Part shown: piece by piece, positions 61,366 through 64,000 of the stretch
How positions within the stretch are numbered: position 1 is the stretch's first letter
Layout: each line of letters opens with the position of its first letter
Origin: Paramyrothecium sp. XJ0827
Taxonomy: Eukaryota; Ascomycota; Sordariomycetes; Hypocreales; Stachybotryaceae
Length of the DNA: 64,000 bases
Direction of reading: 5' to 3'
Assembly (NCBI GenBank): GCA_020881915.1
Contig: JAJFPB010000001.1
Coordinates: 5,084,001-5,148,000, forward strand
The notes under the pieces: generated by a model
Told to the model about the DNA's origin: nothing
The model's database searches: none
Seen by the model: only the letters and a program-made list of their open reading frames with translations
Translations under genes and position numbers: made by a program

Positions 61366-62051
61366 ATGGAGCTCTCCGACATCTTGTGAGTTGCGCTTTG
61401 ACTGCGACGCATCCTTCAATCCCACAGTTTGCTAATTCGGAATGTCGCCAACAGCCGCATCGTTAACCTGGCCGTCGCGGCCATCACCCTTCTCGGAGGT
61501 GTCGCGCATATCTTCCAATTCAACCTGTACGTACCACCTACGGTCGATGGCAGTTCCGCGGACAGCTCTGGCTCTTCGTTTCTAGGACAATCATCGCCCG
61601 CTCCTCAGGCCACGAACAGCCATCACTAACAATCCACTTCAGCCAAGCCATCGTGATTGCTGTGTACATGATCATTTTTGGTCTTGCCATTGCACTTCTC
61701 GGTAAGATTTACAAGCTCTCAGATGCTGCACTCGTATCTAACAGCTCGCAGAATTCCAAATCCCTCCCCAGGTCTCGCGATATGCATCCTTCCTCTTCTC
61801 ATTCCTCGGCCGAGGTGTCTGTGAGTAGTACACGGCAAACGAAAGCGATCTTCATCTAATGCTCCAATCTCCCAGTTTACGTCTTCCTTGGCACGCTCCT
61901 CCTCGGCGAATGGGTCCTCAACAACATCGCCGGTGCCATTGTTGGCATCGTCGGCGTTGCATACATTGTTCTCGAGTTCGTTCCCGCTATTGAGCCCCCG
62001 AGCAACATGCGCGAAGCCGATGTCGCTGGCTGGGGCGCCGAGCAGGTTTAA
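61366..62051 (+). CDS. tvp15: TVP15-like Golgi membrane protein (COPI-associated family)
   Basis: Small four-helix membrane protein of the late Golgi, family COPI_assoc. Five short exons, 61366-61385, 61455-61526, 61643-61701, 61752-61820 and 61876-62051, give 131 residues. It reads MELSDIFRIVNLAVAAITLLGG, then AHIFQFNL, QAIVIAVYMIIFGLAIALL, FQIPPQVSRYASFLFSFLGRG, YVFLGTLLLGEW and AGAIVGIVGVAYIVLEF. It ends in a short cytosolic tail (PPSNMREADVAGW). For the first intron the acceptor at 61454 is chosen because it gives the family start MELSDIF-RIVNLA; a nearer CAG at 61429 or so shifts the frame. Confidence 0.9.
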
Positions 62052-62846
62052 ACGAGCGAGCGAGGGTTCACCGACTTGTCAGAGTACGATACAATGATCC
62101 TTCCTTGACAGGCGGTGCAGTTGCTTGGGATTCTTCACGACAGATTGAAGGACGTAATGGCGATGAAATTGGTGGACACTGTATAGTATGATCGTGTTGG
62201 GGATGACCGGAAGGTATGGTGAACTGATGGTTGAGGTACTGGTGTGGATGGATAGCGGTGTATGGCGAAAGTCTTCTGACTGAGGGCGCATAGGCTGTAT
62301 AGATGAAGGATCGTAAATGTTTGCCTTCAAACATTGAATAGGATTTCCAGCAAAGCTCCGAACGCTCGTGTTTGGTTTGCCGGATACCCCCGACGTGACG
62401 AAACGTGGAATACAAGCCCCTGGCCTCCATGAGTGTGTCCGATGGTTGTAATGCATTCAGAGGCATAAGGTCAATGAATACCTTACGCCTGAATTGGTTA
62501 CGTACAATTAAGGTAAGGTAGGTATTGGCCGTGAGAACCATACCTTAGCACATCATTTATTCACCTGCAAGACTAAAGTATATCCCTTAAAAGTGCGATG
62601 AATATACAGCGAGGCCGTACCATACGAAACACAATTGGGAAGCACACGAATTAATGACAGCAGATTAGGAAATGAAACAGATTGGTATTGGTATCTTCTT
62701 AAAGCCTGTGGCTCAATCCTTGTCCTCCCACCTATTATCAATAGCAACTTGGCCCTCAGGCAAAACCCGGCCAAGACTATGTTAATCGTGATCCATTATC
62801 GTACATGTCTCAGTTATCCCAAGCAGATCGCTCCCAGCGCGTCAAT
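62052..62846. other. Convergent intergenic region
   Basis: 795 bp between TVP15 (+) and the small Gly/Thr-rich gene (-). GGTAAGGTAGGTA and ACCATACCTTAGC occur at about 62512-62548. No gene is visible. Confidence 0.5.
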
Positions 62847-63131
62847 TTACTGCTTCTTCCACTGGCCGGCGTTCTCGACGCCCTTTGCAACGCTGTTGGT
62901 GCCGCCCTGAAGGCCGCTTCCGAGGTTGCCCAGGCCATCGCCGATGGGGCGGCCGGTCTCGCCGGTGACATTGGTCAAGGTGTCGCCCACGCCCCGGGTA
63001 GCGGCGCCGGTAACATCGCCAACGGTGCGTGTGACGCCGCCGAGGGTGTTTCCGAGGGCGCTAGTGACGAACTTGGCAGCGCCAGTGACCTGGTCGCCGG
63101 CGGTGTTGGAGTCGTTGTTTGAGAGAACCAT
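62847..63131 (-). CDS. Small Gly/Thr-rich repeat protein, 94 residues
   Basis: A single-exon frame encodes a 94-residue hydrophilic protein with imperfect short repeats around Gly-Gly/Asp-Thr (LGNTLGGVTRTVGD, VTGAATRGVGDTLTN, VTGETGRPIGDGL, NLGSGLQGGTNSVAKGV), ending GQWKKQ. It has no signal peptide, Cys or membrane span. The amphipathic repeat style recalls LEA-like or conidial/stress hydrophilins of fungi, but no specific family is assigned. A good TATA box lies 126 bp upstream. Similar short proteins are familiar to me from other ascomycetes, so I think it is real. Confidence 0.75.
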   Translation of the reverse strand: MVLSNNDSNTAGDQVTGAAKFVTSALGNTLGGVTRTVGDVTGAATRGVGDTLTNVTGETGRPIGDGLGNLGSGLQGGTNSVAKGVENAGQWKKQ

Positions 63132-63256
63132 GATGGCGGTGGTGTTGTGGCTTGGTTTGTGGTAGTGGTTTGGGTAGTTTGTTTATGTATGAGTAGACGA
63201 AGTCTGTTGTTTTGTGATGATGAGAAAAAAGACTTTCTTTGAAGAATGAAGGCTCT

Positions 63257-63266
63257 CTTTTATATA
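63257..63266 (-). promoter_or_regulatory. TATA box of the small Gly/Thr-rich gene
   Basis: TATATAAAAG on the minus strand, 126 bp upstream of the ATG at 63131, matching the TATA consensus. The leader between it and the ATG is short and without an upstream frame of note. Strong TATA boxes in fungi tend to mark inducible genes. Confidence 0.55.
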
Positions 63267-63700
63267 CAGCCTGTCCACCTACACGAGGCAACGCACACGG
63301 TGATATCGGCGCCGTATGACGTCAATCCCTGCGAGCTACCCTGATGCTTCTCCAACACCTTCCCCCACCCAATGACGTTTCGCTGCCTCAACACTTCCAG
63401 CACACTGAGGTGCCATGTAATCCCCCATGATACTGGGATAGCATGCGCCACATCGATCGACTATTCGTCTGCTTGCGATTGGTTCTGGATCTGCGTGACT
63501 GCCCTACATTATGGCGTAGTTCATTACATGTGTTGGGGCGCACCCCTGAACTGGGCAGGAGATGGTGTGAAACACTCCGAGGCTGTCGTAGCATGTGCAA
63601 AATCAAACGCAAGTTCTCATCATCATCGTTGTAAGCGACCGTAGGCCCGGGCGATCAGATCGTGGCACAACGGCTCAAGCCTAAATCGTCATTATGTAGT
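63267..63700. other. Intergenic region
   Basis: Upstream DNA of the small Gly/Thr-rich gene and 3' flank of the helicase gene, both on the minus strand. No gene is seen. Confidence 0.45.
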
Positions 63701-64000
63701 CTATCCAATGTTGAACTCGTCAGCCGCCATGCTCATTAGCTTCATGCTCTTCTGTTTGAATATATCCCGAGCAGGTTTTTGATCCTCACTCATGCCGTCC
63801 ATGTGATCTCTGGTTGGCTCCCTCCTAGAGCGTGCTTTAGCGTTGGGCTTGGAGCCTGCCTTCTTCGCCTTTCTATCAATGCCTGAACCAATACCACCGG
63901 GTGCTTCTCTGAGACCAAAGCTCTTCGCTACGTGACCCAGGTGGAGCTCTGTGATATCGAAATGAACGCGCTCCTCACGGATATGTGTGGCGTAAGCTCT
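63701..64000 (-). CDS. DEAD-box RNA helicase, C-terminal end (DBP7/DDX31-like), partial
   Basis: The right edge cuts a minus-strand gene, leaving its last 99 codons up to the TAG at 63701-63703. The visible protein starts [36 protein letters not shown]. This matches the conserved C-terminal segment of the nucleolar DEAD-box helicases of the DBP7/DDX31 type, which act in large-subunit ribosome assembly. A basic stretch follows ([19 protein letters not shown]), with a final [11 protein letters not shown]. All catalytic motifs lie beyond the window, so the exact subfamily is an inference from this tail. Confidence 0.75.
   Translation of the reverse strand, partial: RAYATHIREERVHFDITELHLGHVAKSFGLREAPGGIGSGIDRKAKKAGSKPNAKARSRREPTRDHMDGMSEDQKPARDIFKQKSMKLMSMAADEFNIG

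Overview
This window comes from the nuclear genome of a filamentous ascomycete. Genes are split by short spliceosomal introns (mostly 50-80 bp, GT...AG, with CTAAC-like branch sites) and lie on both strands without operons. Many products are types found only or mainly in fungi: a Zn2Cys6 regulator, a group-II SUN wall protein, a conventional fungal kinesin and a phocein with a long tail. Protein features suggest Sordariomycetes, probably Hypocreales. That placement is an inference from family resemblance, because no search could be run.

Layout. 1-5632 has no supportable gene and ends in the leader of a Zn2Cys6 transcription factor (5633-8027, +). Next come the STRIPAK subunit MOB3/phocein (8790-10372, -) and a divergent ZNG1-type GTPase (10972-12357, +). 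These are followed by NOT2 of CCR4-NOT (12734-15192, +), a CUE1-like ER protein (15900-16541, +), a large J-domain protein (18125-20888, +), a small Myb/SANT-like protein (21942-22606, +), orotate phosphoribosyltransferase URA5 (23838-24542, +) and the nuclear HtrA protease NMA111 (25938-29154, +). Then come IST1 (29956-30994, +), an orphan gene (31561-33246, +), AP-2 sigma (33782-34392, -), SPT3 of SAGA (35166-36557, -), PPM1/LCMT1 (37414-38558, -), a weak candidate coding region (39366-40035, -) and a multi-pass membrane protein (41173-42424, +).

The right part holds conventional kinesin (43024-45951, -), the E2 enzyme RAD6 (47090-47740, -), a mitochondrial-type acetyl-CoA acetyltransferase (48618-49966, +), CSN12/PCID2 (50507-52247, +), a group-II SUN wall protein (52957-54534, -), a 3.7-kb stretch without a gene, mitochondrial EF-G2/MEF2 (58270-60843, -), TVP15 (61366-62051, +), a 94-residue Gly/Thr-rich protein (62847-63131, -) and the 3' end of a DEAD-box helicase running off the right edge (63701-64000, -).

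Most of this is conserved housekeeping: endosome/Golgi traffic (IST1, AP-2 sigma, TVP15, kinesin), chromatin and mRNA control (SPT3, NOT2, RAD6, CSN12), protein quality control (CUE1-like, NMA111, J-protein) and mitochondria (MEF2, thiolase). There is no biosynthetic cluster, CRISPR array, rRNA gene or convincing tRNA gene. The least explained items are the orphan gene at 31.6-33.2 kb, a 187-bp TA-flanked inverted-repeat element at 37.0 kb, an AT-rich foldback at 24.9 kb, a GGTACCTTA-type motif recurring in intergenic DNA, and a degenerate docking motif plus a 12-nt microexon in the ZNG1 gene. I found no obviously new multi-gene system.
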